64,000 bases of DNA from an uncultured Bacillota bacterium (GCA_948466255.1 CAOJZV010000004.1:1-64000), one strand, 5' to 3'; positions 26,541-35,352 are shown, counted from the first letter of the stretch. Translations and numbers: made by a program. Notes: generated from the letters alone by a model not told the origin.

Positions 26541-27479
26541 ATGAAAAATGTAATTGAAGTGAAAGATTTAACAAAAGAATATAAAAAATTAAAGGCAGTA
26601 GATGATTTATCTTTTGAAGTTAAAGAAGGGGAGATTTTAGGTTTACTTGGTCCTAATGGAAGTGGTAAATCAACAACAATAAATTGTATCTTGTCGCTAC
26701 TTAATTTTCAGAAAGGCTCTATTAAAATATTTGGTAAGGAAATGAAACCTGATTCTTATGATTTGAAAAGACAAATTGGTGTCATCTTTCAAGAGGTGGC
26801 TGTCTTTGAAGAATTAACTGTATATGATAATGTTGATTATTTTTGTGGTTTATATATAAATGATAAAAAACTTAGAGAAAAATATGTTAATGAGGCTTTG
26901 GAGTTGGCCGGACTTTTAGATTATAAAAAGTTTTATCCTAAACAATTATCTGGCGGATTACTTAGAAGATTAAATATTGCCTGTGGTATTGCTCACAAAC
27001 CAAAATTAATATTTTTAGATGAGCCAACAGTAGCCGTTGATCCACAAAGTAGAAATAATATTTTAGAAGGTATTAAAAAATTAAGAGATAATGGTGCTAC
27101 TATAGTTTATACAACGCATTATATGGAAGAAGTAGAAATTCTTTGTGATAGAATTATCATTTTGGATAAGGGTAAAATTCTGGCTAGTGGGACAGCATCT
27201 GATTTAAAGGAATTATCTGAAATAGATGAGAAGATTACTGTAGAGATTAGTGAAATTGATGAGAGTATTTTAAATGAAATTAATAATTTAGAAAATGTAG
27301 ATGACTTTACTTTTGAAATGAATGTACTTACTGTTAAATATAAAAAGGGCAAAAACAATTTAGGAGAGCTTATAAACTTTTTAAAGAAAAACAATGTAAC
27401 TTATAATAAAATCTTTTCGGAAAGACCTACTTTGAATGATGTATTTTTAAGTTTAACTGGTAAGGAACTTAGAGATTAA
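26541..27479 (+). CDS. ABC exporter ATP-binding protein
   Basis: 312 residues, drug/antibiotic-export DrrA/CcmA type. Walker A GPNGSGKST, Q-loop near FQEVAVFEELT, signature LSGGLLRRL, Walker B LIFLDEPTVAVD, switch His in YTTHYMEE, then a C-terminal accessory domain of about 90 residues. Starts three bases after the TetR gene and overlaps the permease start by one base. Energises the two ABC-2 permeases that follow. Confidence 0.93.
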   Translation: MKNVIEVKDLTKEYKKLKAVDDLSFEVKEGEILGLLGPNGSGKSTTINCILSLLNFQKGSIKIFGKEMKPDSYDLKRQIGVIFQEVAVFEELTVYDNVDYFCGLYINDKKLREKYVNEALELAGLLDYKKFYPKQLSGGLLRRLNIACGIAHKPKLIFLDEPTVAVDPQSRNNILEGIKKLRDNGATIVYTTHYMEEVEILCDRIIILDKGKILASGTASDLKELSEIDEKITVEISEIDESILNEINNLENVDDFTFEMNVLTVKYKKGKNNLGELINFLKKNNVTYNKIFSERPTLNDVFLSLTGKELRD

Positions 27480-28651
27480 TGTTTTGGCACAATTTTAAGT
27501 ATTCTTTAAAAGTTTTATTTAAGAGTAAGGTTTTAATTTTTTGGACGTTTGCCTTTCCAATTTTAATGGGAATTTTCTTTAACTTGGCTTTTTCTGATAT
27601 TGAAAATAGTGAGAAGTTAGATGTTATAGATATTGCAGTTGTTAAAAGTGATGAGTTTGATAAAAATATTATTTTTAAGGAAGCCTTCAAAAATTTAAGT
27701 GATGGTGATGATAAACTTTTTGATATTGATTATACTAATTTAGATAAGGCTAAACAGTTACTTGAAGATGATAAGATTACTGGTTATTTAGTATTTAATG
27801 ATGATATTAATATTGTAGTTTCTTCTAGTGGTATTAATGAGACTATTTTAAAATATGTGGTTAATGAAATTAGTAGTAATGCTGAGATGATTAATACTCT
27901 TGCTGCAAATGATATTAATAATGAGATAAAGAAGGGTAATTATAATATTAATTATGAAGAAATTTATGCTGGTGCTTATAAACTTGTAAGTAAAGATACG
28001 GCTAAACTTCATAATATTTCTAATAAGAATTTAAGTTATACAATGATTGAATATTACACTTTAATCGCAATGGCTTGTTTGTATGGTGGTATCTTATCTA
28101 TGTATATTATTAATTATAAACTTGCTAATATGAATAGTGTTGGTAAGAGAACGGCTATTTCGCCAGTTCATAGAGGACAGATGCTTGTTAGTAGTTTGCT
28201 TGCTAGTTATGTAGTTCAGTTAATCGGCCTTGCTATTTTGTTTGTATTTACAATTTCCGTATTAAATGTTGATTATGGTGATAATCTGCCGATGATTATT
28301 TTGCTGGCTCTTGCTGGCTCACTTGCGGGTCTTTCACTTGGTGTAATAGTGGCTACTTTAATTAAGGCTAATGAAAATGCAAAGACTGGTATTTTGATTG
28401 CTATTACTATGCTTGGTTGTTTCTTATCTGGAATGATGGGTATTACGATGAAGTATATTGTTGATACAAATGTACCTTTAGTTAATATGATTAATCCTGC
28501 TAGTATGATTACTGATGGTTTTTATGCTTTATATTATTACAGTACTTTAGATAGATTTATTTTTGATATTGTTAGTTTACTTGTGTTTTCTATTTTGCTT
28601 ATTTTTATTTCATATTTTGGTTTAAGGAGGCAGAAGTATGACAGTATTTAA
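27479..28651 (+). CDS. ABC-2 type permease, first of pair
   Basis: 390 residues. One N-terminal membrane helix, a large extracytoplasmic region (about 40-180), then five C-terminal helices: the YhgE/ABC2_membrane_3 architecture. GLSLGVIVATLIKANENAKTG is the conserved inter-helix loop region. It probably forms a heterodimer with the next protein. Confidence 0.88.
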   Translation: MFWHNFKYSLKVLFKSKVLIFWTFAFPILMGIFFNLAFSDIENSEKLDVIDIAVVKSDEFDKNIIFKEAFKNLSDGDDKLFDIDYTNLDKAKQLLEDDKITGYLVFNDDINIVVSSSGINETILKYVVNEISSNAEMINTLAANDINNEIKKGNYNINYEEIYAGAYKLVSKDTAKLHNISNKNLSYTMIEYYTLIAMACLYGGILSMYIINYKLANMNSVGKRTAISPVHRGQMLVSSLLASYVVQLIGLAILFVFTISVLNVDYGDNLPMIILLALAGSLAGLSLGVIVATLIKANENAKTGILIAITMLGCFLSGMMGITMKYIVDTNVPLVNMINPASMITDGFYALYYYSTLDRFIFDIVSLLVFSILLIFISYFGLRRQKYDSI

Positions 28652-29786
28652 ATCATTTTGGAAAGTCCTTTTAAAGTATAAAGGAACGATTATTTTATAT
28701 TCAATGATCTTAATTATCTTTGGGGCGATTAATATGTCTACTTCTGATAGTAGTGTTAATTTTGAAGATAGTAAGCCTGATGTTTTGATTATTAATGATG
28801 ATAAAGGAAATAAAGTTTCTGATAATTTAGTTAAGTATATTGCTGATAATAGTAATGTTATTAACGGCCTTAAGGGTGAAGATGAAATTAATGATGCTTT
28901 ATTTTATAGGAATGTAAATTATGTTATTTATATTCCTAAGGATTATGGAAAAGATATTATGGATGGCAAAAATCCTGAGATTGATATTAAGTCTACTGGT
29001 GATTATCAAGCAAGTTTAGCAGAAATGATGCTTAAGAGATATATTCAGGTTCAAAATATTTATAAGGCAAGTGTAAGTAATGAGGATGAGTTTATTAAAC
29101 TTATTAATAATAATCTTTCTAAGGATGCAAGTATTGAAATTACTTCTAAATTAGATACTAATAAACTTTCTAATGTTTCTACATATTTTTCATTTGCTAG
29201 TTATAGTATTATGGCGGTAATAATTTTTATTATTTGTTTAGTATTATCTAGTTTTAAGGAAAAGACTGTTAATAAAAGAACAATTATTAGTAGTATGAAT
29301 TATAAAAAATATAATAGGAATCTTTTATTTGCTAGTTTTGGTTATTCATTTATTTTGTGGGTATTTTTTATTGTTCTTGGAATTATTATGCTTGGTGATA
29401 TTATGTTTACAAGTAGGGGACTTGTTTATATGCTTAATTCGTTTGTATTTACTATTTGTTGTTTAACGATTGCTTTATTTATAAGTACTCTTGTTACTAA
29501 TAAAAACGCTGTTAATGGAATTGTTAATGTGGTAGCACTTGGATCTTCTTTCCTTTGCGGGGCTTTTGTGCCTGCCGAGTGGCTTCCTAATTCTGTTTTA
29601 ACTTTCGCACATATACTTCCTACTTATTGGTATATTAATTCTAATGATTTACTTAAGACAATAGAGGTTATAGATTTTAGTAGTCTGCAGCCAATATTTA
29701 TTAATATGTTAGTAGTTTTAGGCTTTTCTATATTATTTATTATTTTAAATAATATTATTTCTAAGTATAAACAAAAAGTTTCATAA
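28638..29786 (+). CDS. ABC-2 type permease, second of pair
   Basis: 382 residues with the same layout as its upstream neighbour. It shares the extracytoplasmic pattern (DVLIINDDKGNKVSDNLVKYI, then NYVIYIPKDYG) and a C-terminal motif FLCGAFVPAEWLP typical of the family. Overlaps the upstream gene by 14 bp, with GGAGGCAGAAGT as ribosome site. The operon ends with a hairpin terminator. Confidence 0.88.
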   Translation: MTVFKSFWKVLLKYKGTIILYSMILIIFGAINMSTSDSSVNFEDSKPDVLIINDDKGNKVSDNLVKYIADNSNVINGLKGEDEINDALFYRNVNYVIYIPKDYGKDIMDGKNPEIDIKSTGDYQASLAEMMLKRYIQVQNIYKASVSNEDEFIKLINNNLSKDASIEITSKLDTNKLSNVSTYFSFASYSIMAVIIFIICLVLSSFKEKTVNKRTIISSMNYKKYNRNLLFASFGYSFILWVFFIVLGIIMLGDIMFTSRGLVYMLNSFVFTICCLTIALFISTLVTNKNAVNGIVNVVALGSSFLCGAFVPAEWLPNSVLTFAHILPTYWYINSNDLLKTIEVIDFSSLQPIFINMLVVLGFSILFIILNNIISKYKQKVS

Positions 29787-29813
29787 GCAAATCTGAAAAT
29801 GGTTTGCTTTTTT
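29785..29813 (+). terminator. Terminator of the ABC exporter operon
   Basis: AAGCAAATC/GGTTTGCTT with a T-run. Confidence 0.8.
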
Positions 29814-29847
29814 GATGGGAAAATTTTTGAAAATTAACAAAAAGTTA

Positions 29848-29877
29848 TTGACAGCACTAACGAACATTTGTTACAAT
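29848..29877 (+). promoter_or_regulatory. SOS promoter with LexA-type box
   Basis: TTGACA (29848-29853), 18-bp spacer, TACAAT (29872-29877). CGAACATTTGTTAC at 29861-29874 fits the Firmicute LexA box CGAAC-N4-GTTYG/C with one or two deviations. It sits across the spacer and the -10, where a repressor would block polymerase. Confidence 0.78.
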
Positions 29878-29916
29878 TAAAATGTAGTAAACATAATAAG
29901 TAAAGGGGGAATTAAT

Positions 29917-30747
29917 ATGTCAGAACTACAAACTTATAACGAAAGAACTTTTGAAGATATTAAACATATCGATGAATATGGTAACGAGTATTGGGAAGCA
30001 AGAGAACTGCAAGTGGTGTTAGAATATAAAGAATGGAGAAATTTCAAAAAGGTAATGGATAAAGCGATGATTGCTTGTAATGCTAGTAAAAACAATATGT
30101 TAGACCATTTTGTTGAGTTCAACAAAATCGTTGAAGCTGGGGCAACAACTAAAAAAGTTTTAGATTATAAACTATCTAGATATGCTTGTTATTTAATTGT
30201 TCAAAATGGTAATCCAAAAAAAGAAGTAATAGCGTTAGGTCAAACTTATTTTGCTATTCAAACTAGGAAACAGGAACTCACTGAAAAAGAATACTATTTA
30301 CTAACAGAAGATGAGAAAAGATTTTACCAAAGAAATTTAACTAAGAAAGGAAATTATTCATTAAATAAAGCAGCTAAAAATGCTGGTGTTAAAAATTTTG
30401 ATAAATTTCATAATGCTGGATATAAAGGTTTATATAATGGCGAAACTGCAAACGATATTGCTAGAAGAAAAGGTTTAAGATATAGGGAGGATATTTTAGA
30501 TAATATGGGTAGTGAAGAATTAGCCGCTAATTTATTTCGCATTACACAAACTGAATCAAAGTTAAAAAGAGATAATATTAAAGGAGAAAACAAGGCAAAT
30601 CAAACTCACTATAATATTGGTAAAAACATTAGAGATGTAATTGCTAAAAATGGTGGAACTATGCCTGAAGAATTACCAACGCCTGATAAAAGCTTGAAAG
30701 AATTAGAAAAAGAAAGTAAAAATAAACTTATGTTTAAGGATGAATAA
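29917..30747 (+). CDS. dinD: DinD-like DNA-damage-inducible protein
   Basis: 276 residues, full length for the DinD family. An N-terminal BRO-like region (HIDEYGNEYWEARELQVVLEYKEWRNF) is followed by the DinD core (DYKLSRYACYLIVQNG, LGQTYFAIQTRKQE, LNKAAKNAGVKNFDKF, YRGEDIL-like YREDILDNMGSEEL). E. coli DinD is SOS-induced and modulates RecA; activity here is not proven. The LexA-type box in the promoter supports damage control. AAAGGGGGAATTAAT precedes the ATG. Paralogue of the broken copy at 12429-13262. Confidence 0.88.
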   Translation: MSELQTYNERTFEDIKHIDEYGNEYWEARELQVVLEYKEWRNFKKVMDKAMIACNASKNNMLDHFVEFNKIVEAGATTKKVLDYKLSRYACYLIVQNGNPKKEVIALGQTYFAIQTRKQELTEKEYYLLTEDEKRFYQRNLTKKGNYSLNKAAKNAGVKNFDKFHNAGYKGLYNGETANDIARRKGLRYREDILDNMGSEELAANLFRITQTESKLKRDNIKGENKANQTHYNIGKNIRDVIAKNGGTMPEELPTPDKSLKELEKESKNKLMFKDE

Positions 30748-30806
30748 TTATTATTTATTTTAATTAAAAAACATATAATATTGTATGATAGTGTAATTTT
30801 TTAAAA

Positions 30807-30835
30807 TTGACGTTATAGTAAAAATATGCTATAAT
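30807..30835 (+). promoter_or_regulatory. Strong promoter of the large structured RNA
   Basis: TTGACG (30807-30812), 17-bp spacer, TATAAT (30830-30835). The expected start point falls at about 30842, right before the 5' arm of the RNA's closing helix. Confidence 0.85.
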
Positions 30836-30841
30836 TCAAAG

Positions 30842-31431
30842 AGTTAATGGCACATTATTCTAGTCAATTAATTTACTATGAAGACGGGATTAAACCACCG
30901 TTAAAGAGCATATCTGTGAAGCCTTTGGTGATTGCTTTATACGCCCAGTTTAGGGTGGTTGCTGGAGGATAGGATATTGGGCGCTCGTAATGGCATACGA
31001 CAAACGACCCAATATTCGTGGAGACCTTTGCTTGTGGTAAGCCTATACGCGTATTTAGCTGATGGACTTATTACGACATTGGATTTGAACCTACTTTGTG
31101 GCGAAAGTTATGGGTAGTGTAGCTTGTCTTGCGTGAAAGTATTGGGATAAATGAACTGATTTAATTCTATGGCCAAAGAGTTAAATACTGCGTTTTGAAA
31201 TTGCTTTTGCAAAAAAGAACTAATAGTAAATATTGGTGAGGAAATCTTCTAGAATGTTTCAATATAGGATTGCAGTGGATACTAAGTGGTAATCAAGTCA
31301 TGCAATTGGCGACAATGCATTATTTTCTTTAAAGGGGAACCGCATACTTGGTAACGAGAATGTAGAAAATAGGGAAATCCTACTTGACCTAAGATTCAAA
31401 GTTTACTATATTGATGCCATTAATTTTTTTT
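30842..31431 (+). ncRNA. ole: Large structured RNA, probable OLE RNA
   Basis: About 590 nt without a credible coding frame, visibly richer in G+C than its surroundings, and preceded by a consensus promoter. The ends pair: TTAATGGCA (30844-30852) with TGCCATTAA (31415-31423), followed by eight Ts. Internal helices can be drawn, e.g. ATATTGGG (30974-30981) with CCCAATAT (31008-31015). Size, isolation and above all the adjacent OapA-like gene match OLE (ornate, large, extremophilic) RNA, which forms a membrane-bound ribonucleoprotein with OapA in Firmicutes and is tied to alcohol, cold and Mg2+ stress. I did not align it to the OLE covariance model; ROOL or GOLLD are alternatives of similar size. 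It is not RNase P or tmRNA by motif. Confidence 0.72.
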
Positions 31432-31441
31432 GGAGGGATTT

Positions 31442-32023
31442 ATGGGCTTTAGAGCAGAACTTAAAAATTTAAAAGTTCAAGATAAAAGAAAAGCAAAAGA
31501 AAAATCTGATAAAAAATGGATTACAACAATACTTATTATAACTTTTACAGTATCTATATGTATGTCATTTATATCAGAAATGACAATACCAAAAGCTAAC
31601 ATATTTATAGGTATAATAATAACGCTTATATTTATTTTTATTGGTGTTATATTTGACATAATAGGGGTTAGTGTGACAGCTGCAGATGAAAAAATATTTC
31701 ATTCAATGAATTCACGAAAGGTAAAAGGTGCAAAGATAGCTGTTAAGTTTAAGAAAAATGCTGATAAAGTATCAAATTTTTGCTGCGATGTTATCGGTGA
31801 TGTTTGCGGAGTAGTTTCAGGTACTGCGGCTGCATCAATTTCATTAATATTATCTAGTAATTTAAATACTAATGTATTTGTTACAACATTAATAGTAACA
31901 GGAATAATTGCTTCACTTACGATTGGTGGTAAAGCGATTGGTAAAAGTTATGCCATAAATAAAAGTGATGTTATACTATTTGAATTTTCAAAAATAGTTT
32001 CTTGTTTTTATAAAGAAAAGTAG
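31442..32023 (+). CDS. oapA: OLE-associated membrane protein (OapA-like)
   Basis: 193 residues from ATG 31442, with GGAGGG four bases upstream directly after the RNA's U-run. A very basic N-terminus (RAELKNLKVQDKRKAKEKSDKK) leads to two membrane helices (about 25-45 and 50-75). Next is the conserved loop FDIIGVSVTAADEKIFHSM and NADKVSNFCCDVIGDVCGVVSG, then two more helices ending TIGGKAIGKSYAINKS. I recognise this pattern from OapA proteins, which resemble the DUF21/CNNM (CorB) membrane domain and bind OLE RNA. Position right behind the RNA supports it. Probable role: membrane partner of the RNA in divalent-ion or envelope stress physiology. Confidence 0.75.
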   Translation: MGFRAELKNLKVQDKRKAKEKSDKKWITTILIITFTVSICMSFISEMTIPKANIFIGIIITLIFIFIGVIFDIIGVSVTAADEKIFHSMNSRKVKGAKIAVKFKKNADKVSNFCCDVIGDVCGVVSGTAAASISLILSSNLNTNVFVTTLIVTGIIASLTIGGKAIGKSYAINKSDVILFEFSKIVSCFYKEK

Positions 32024-32033
32024 CCTATTCAAA

Positions 32034-32069
32034 AGCAAATCTTTAATGATTTGTTTTTTGTGTTATAAT
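32034..32069 (+). terminator. Terminator fused to the next promoter
   Basis: AAGCAAATC/GATTTGTTT (32033-32056) with a T-run, then TGTTATAAT ending at 32069 for the HTH gene. Confidence 0.7.
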
Positions 32070-32149
32070 GATAATAAAATGCACTTAAAAGTTGGTAGAA
32101 TTTATTTGTCTTTTTTAATAAACTTAATAATGGAAAGGAGAAGTGTCTA

Positions 32150-33007
32150 ATGAAATTTGGAGACAATTTAAAACAAATAAGAAGAAGTAAAAAAATATCT
32201 CAGGAAAAGCTTGCTGAAATATTAGGAGTATCTAGACAATCAATATCTAAATGGGAAACTGGTGAAAACTTTCCTAGTATGCAAAATATTATATGTTTGT
32301 GTGATATTTTTAAATGTAAAATTAATGATTTAGTTCATGAGGATTTTGTTGATATAGATTCATTAGACGAAGAAATTAAAATGAGTGTTGTTAAGTTTAA
32401 AAAAGAAAAACAAAAAAAGATGAAAATTATTAGTAAATTTATTTATGTACTTTCAAAGATTGGCGAAATTATGACTGAGGTTGGTATGGCTATATTAGTA
32501 GTTCTTGCAATTTCACTTCCATTTGTATTTAAAGATGTTAGCATTGATGGTTTTGAGTTAAAAGCGAATGATATTGTAATTGGTGATGTAACTAAAGCAG
32601 ATGTATCAGTAGTAACTGATTATTTAAATAATCATACCAATACTGAAATAATTATCCATGCAGAAATAATTTTAATTAGTTTGATTGTATCATTATTTTT
32701 ACTTAGAATGATTATGAATTATTTATACAAACTATTTAAAAACATTAATGAATGTGATACACCATTTACGATGGACAATGTCACATATATTAGAAAAATA
32801 TCATTATATGTATTACTTTATATTATTGTTCCATATATTTTGGGTGTATTAACACAATTAATTATGGGTATTAATTTGAATGCCGAACTAGAACTTACAA
32901 GTATTGTTTTAGGACTAATTATTTTTAGTATATCTTATATTTTTGAATATGGGTATCAGATACAATTAGATTCTAAGGGAAAGATTTATGGTGATGAAAG
33001 TGAATAA
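32150..33007 (+). CDS. XRE HTH protein with DUF2975-like membrane domain
   Basis: 285 residues. Residues 1-62 are an XRE/Cro helix-turn-helix (LKQIRRSKKISQEKLAEILGVSRQSISKWETGENFPS). A basic linker is followed by four membrane helices and the pattern TPFTMDNVTYIRKI...FEYGYQIQ typical of DUF2975. A DNA-binding domain tethered to the membrane suggests a signal-sensing repressor. GGAGAAGTGTCT precedes the ATG. Overlaps the next small gene by 20 bp. Confidence 0.82.
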   Translation: MKFGDNLKQIRRSKKISQEKLAEILGVSRQSISKWETGENFPSMQNIICLCDIFKCKINDLVHEDFVDIDSLDEEIKMSVVKFKKEKQKKMKIISKFIYVLSKIGEIMTEVGMAILVVLAISLPFVFKDVSIDGFELKANDIVIGDVTKADVSVVTDYLNNHTNTEIIIHAEIILISLIVSLFLLRMIMNYLYKLFKNINECDTPFTMDNVTYIRKISLYVLLYIIVPYILGVLTQLIMGINLNAELELTSIVLGLIIFSISYIFEYGYQIQLDSKGKIYGDESE

Positions 33008-33254
33008 AACTGAATTTATAAAAGAGTTACAAAAACAGTTAAATTATGATGAAGAAAAATGCATAATTATCAATGATATACTTGAAAATACTTTCTTAAT
33101 AGGAAAGAAAAATAAAGAAATAATGATAAATGAGTTTGTAACTAAATTGAATGTGACAGAAATAGAAGCAAATAAAATTTATGAAACAGCTATGAATATA
33201 TTATCTAAAGGAATAAAAGAAAAATTAAAACATCCTTTTAGAAGTAGAGATTAA
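32988..33254 (+). CDS. Small hypothetical protein
   Basis: 88 residues, helical and charged (Lys/Glu/Ile rich), no membrane segment; family not recognised. It starts inside the end of the HTH-membrane gene (GGGAAAGATTT upstream), so it is translationally coupled to it and may be its cytosolic partner. Possible alternative starts lie 3 to 6 bases downstream. Confidence 0.65.
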   Translation: MVMKVNKTEFIKELQKQLNYDEEKCIIINDILENTFLIGKKNKEIMINEFVTKLNVTEIEANKIYETAMNILSKGIKEKLKHPFRSRD

Positions 33255-33256
33255 TT

Positions 33257-33296
33257 ATAAAGTAGATTATAAAATCTGCTTTTTTCATGGTATAAT
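33257..33296. repeat. 40-bp terminator-promoter repeat, copy 1
   Basis: Identical to 35353-35392. It contains a hairpin (AGTAGATT/AATCTGCT, T-run) and ends with TGGTATAAT, so one copy ends the upstream gene and starts the downstream one. Similarity continues weakly for 15 or so bases (ATA[G/A]ATAATAGTAA). Confidence 0.95.
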
Positions 33297-33332
33297 TGGA
33301 ATAGATAATAGTAATGAGTGGAGGAACATAAA

Positions 33333-33656
33333 ATGAAAAAAGATTGGAAGGAAATAATAATATTTTTAATACAATTGTTTATGTTTTATATTTTCCCGTT
33401 ATTCGCAGGGCAGGCAGATGCAATGGGAATGGTATTTTTAATTTTAGTAGTAACTTTTATCTTATCTATTGTTATTGCTAGCGTTTCAAAAGAAAAATGG
33501 AAATATTTTTATCCAATAATTGTATCAATCTTATTTATACCGTCAGTATTTATTTATTATAATGATTCAGCTTTAATTCACACAGTGTGGTATTTTGTAG
33601 ATTCTGCTGCCGGCTTATTAATAGGAACAATTATTTATAAAATAACTAATAAATAA
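33333..33656 (+). CDS. Small membrane protein of ABC cluster
   Basis: 107 residues with four hydrophobic segments; ATG 33333 follows GGAGG (the GTG at 33318 overlaps it). No family recognised. It is 18 bp ahead of an ABC transporter ATPase gene, so probably the same transcript, and is flanked with the transporter genes by the two copies of the 40-bp repeat. Confidence 0.7.
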   Translation: MKKDWKEIIIFLIQLFMFYIFPLFAGQADAMGMVFLILVVTFILSIVIASVSKEKWKYFYPIIVSILFIPSVFIYYNDSALIHTVWYFVDSAAGLLIGTIIYKITNK

Positions 33657-33674
33657 TAATTTGAAGGTGATGTT

Positions 33675-34550
33675 ATGGCGAAAAATAAAATATTAGAAAT
33701 TAAAAATTTAACTAAATATTATGGCAAGGTTTTAGGGGTAAAAGATTTATCTCTTACTCTTTATGAAGGTGAAGTATTTGGCTTTATTGGACCTAATGGG
33801 GCAGGAAAATCAACCACAATAAGATCAATTATGAATCTTATTAACAAAACTGGAGGTTGTGTTTTACTAAATGGTGAAGAATTAGATAAAGATAATATTT
33901 CATTAAAAGAATTAATAGGTTATTTACCAAGTGAAATTCATTTATATGAAGATTTAAATGTTAAAGAAATGCTTGATTATCACGAAAAGTTTTATAAAAA
34001 AGACTGCCATAAAAGAAGAAAAGAATTAGTAAAGAAACTAAAATTAAATGAATCAAAAAAAATAGAAGAATTATCTTTAGGTAATTTAAAAAAATTAGGA
34101 ATAGTTCTAGCCTTTATGCATGAACCTAAATTACTTATATTAGATGAGCCAACAAGCGGATTAGATCCTATTATGCAGCAAACTTTCTACGATTTACTAG
34201 AAGAAGAAAAAGAAAAGGGAACAACAATATTTTATTCAACACATATATTAAGTGAAATTTCAAAAGTTTGTGACCGCGTTGGAATAATAAAAGAAGGTAA
34301 ATTAATAAATGTCGAAACAATGGAAGAAATGCAAAAGAAAAATTTAACTTTTGTTACAGTAAAATCTAATGAAAATGAAAAAATTATAAATGATTTAAAA
34401 CTAGATATTAAAGAATCTAATGATATAATCAGATTTAAAAACGAATTATCTTCCGATAAGCTTATAAAATCACTTTCAAAATATAAAATAGATAAAATAT
34501 TAATAGAAGAAGCTACGTTAGAAGATATATTTATGCACTATTATAGATAG
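33675..34550 (+). CDS. ABC transporter ATP-binding protein
   Basis: 291 residues. Walker A GPNGAGKST, signature LSLGNLKKL (non-canonical LSLG), Walker B LLILDEPTSGLD, switch YSTHILSE, then a C-terminal domain of about 80 residues. Multidrug or bacteriocin-immunity exporter type (CcmA-like). Pairs with the permease that starts nine bases downstream. Confidence 0.92.
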   Translation: MAKNKILEIKNLTKYYGKVLGVKDLSLTLYEGEVFGFIGPNGAGKSTTIRSIMNLINKTGGCVLLNGEELDKDNISLKELIGYLPSEIHLYEDLNVKEMLDYHEKFYKKDCHKRRKELVKKLKLNESKKIEELSLGNLKKLGIVLAFMHEPKLLILDEPTSGLDPIMQQTFYDLLEEEKEKGTTIFYSTHILSEISKVCDRVGIIKEGKLINVETMEEMQKKNLTFVTVKSNENEKIINDLKLDIKESNDIIRFKNELSSDKLIKSLSKYKIDKILIEEATLEDIFMHYYR

Positions 34551-34559
34551 GAGAAAAGT

Positions 34560-35351
34560 ATGTTTAAAAGAGAAATGAAGTTAAATTTTAAAAGTTTTTT
34601 AATATGGTTACTTTTATTAATTGGAATTTTTACAGTAGCCTTTTTGATATATCCTTCTATTATTAATAGTGATAATATTAAAATGATGGACGAAATGATG
34701 GAAATGTTTCCAAAAGAAGTATTAGCCGCATTTAATATGGATATTTCTTCTATTAATAGTGTTTTTGGATGGTTAAAGTCAGAAGGATTTGTATTTGTAT
34801 TATTACTAACAGGATGTTATGCAGGCATTCTTGGTTCTAATATTTTGTTAAAAGAAGAAAGTGATAAAACTATTGAATATTTAAATAGTTTACCTATTAA
34901 ACGAAATACTATTGTCCTAACTAAAGTTTTAGCAGGATTATTATATATAGTTTTAATGGTTGTTATTCTTGGCATATTTAATTATATAGGGTTATTATTA
35001 AGTGGGGATTTTGACAAAAAAATGTATATTTTACTTAGTATTACACCATTATTTTCTTCGGTAGTAATATATTTTGGTTGTATGTTTTTATCAACATTTA
35101 CGCATAAAACTAAAAAGATGTTAGGTATTAGTTTAGGTATTGTTTTAATTAGCTATGTACTTCAAATATTATCTTCGCTTGCAGAAACAACTGAATTTTT
35201 AAAATATTTTTCAGTGTTTACACTTGCTGATATTAGAAATGTAATAACTGATGTGGCTATTAATCCAGTAATGATGTTACTTAGTGTAGGCCTATCAATT
35301 TTATTCTTAATATTAACTTTAATTCATTATAATAAAAAAGAGTTAGTATAA
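34560..35351 (+). CDS. ABC-2 type permease
   Basis: 263 residues with six membrane helices and a short extracellular loop after the first; LLKEESDKTIEYLNSLPIKRNTIVLTKV is the cytoplasmic coupling loop characteristic of the ABC2_membrane_2/YtrC-like group. AGGAG precedes the ATG. Its transcript ends at copy 2 of the 40-bp repeat hairpin. Confidence 0.87.
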   Translation: MFKREMKLNFKSFLIWLLLLIGIFTVAFLIYPSIINSDNIKMMDEMMEMFPKEVLAAFNMDISSINSVFGWLKSEGFVFVLLLTGCYAGILGSNILLKEESDKTIEYLNSLPIKRNTIVLTKVLAGLLYIVLMVVILGIFNYIGLLLSGDFDKKMYILLSITPLFSSVVIYFGCMFLSTFTHKTKKMLGISLGIVLISYVLQILSSLAETTEFLKYFSVFTLADIRNVITDVAINPVMMLLSVGLSILFLILTLIHYNKKELV

Positions 35352-35352
35352 C

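Noticed and set aside
30932..31117. 61-codon ORF inside the structured RNA
   Set aside because: No ribosome site, protein composition unlike the rest of the window, and it sits inside a region better explained as a folded non-coding RNA.
30842..31431. RNase P RNA, tmRNA, or SRP RNA for the large RNA
   Set aside because: The conserved RNase P segments, a tmRNA tag frame with tRNA-like ends, and the SRP Alu/GGAA elements are not visible; size and neighbour gene fit OLE better. ROOL and GOLLD remain possible but lack an OapA-like neighbour.
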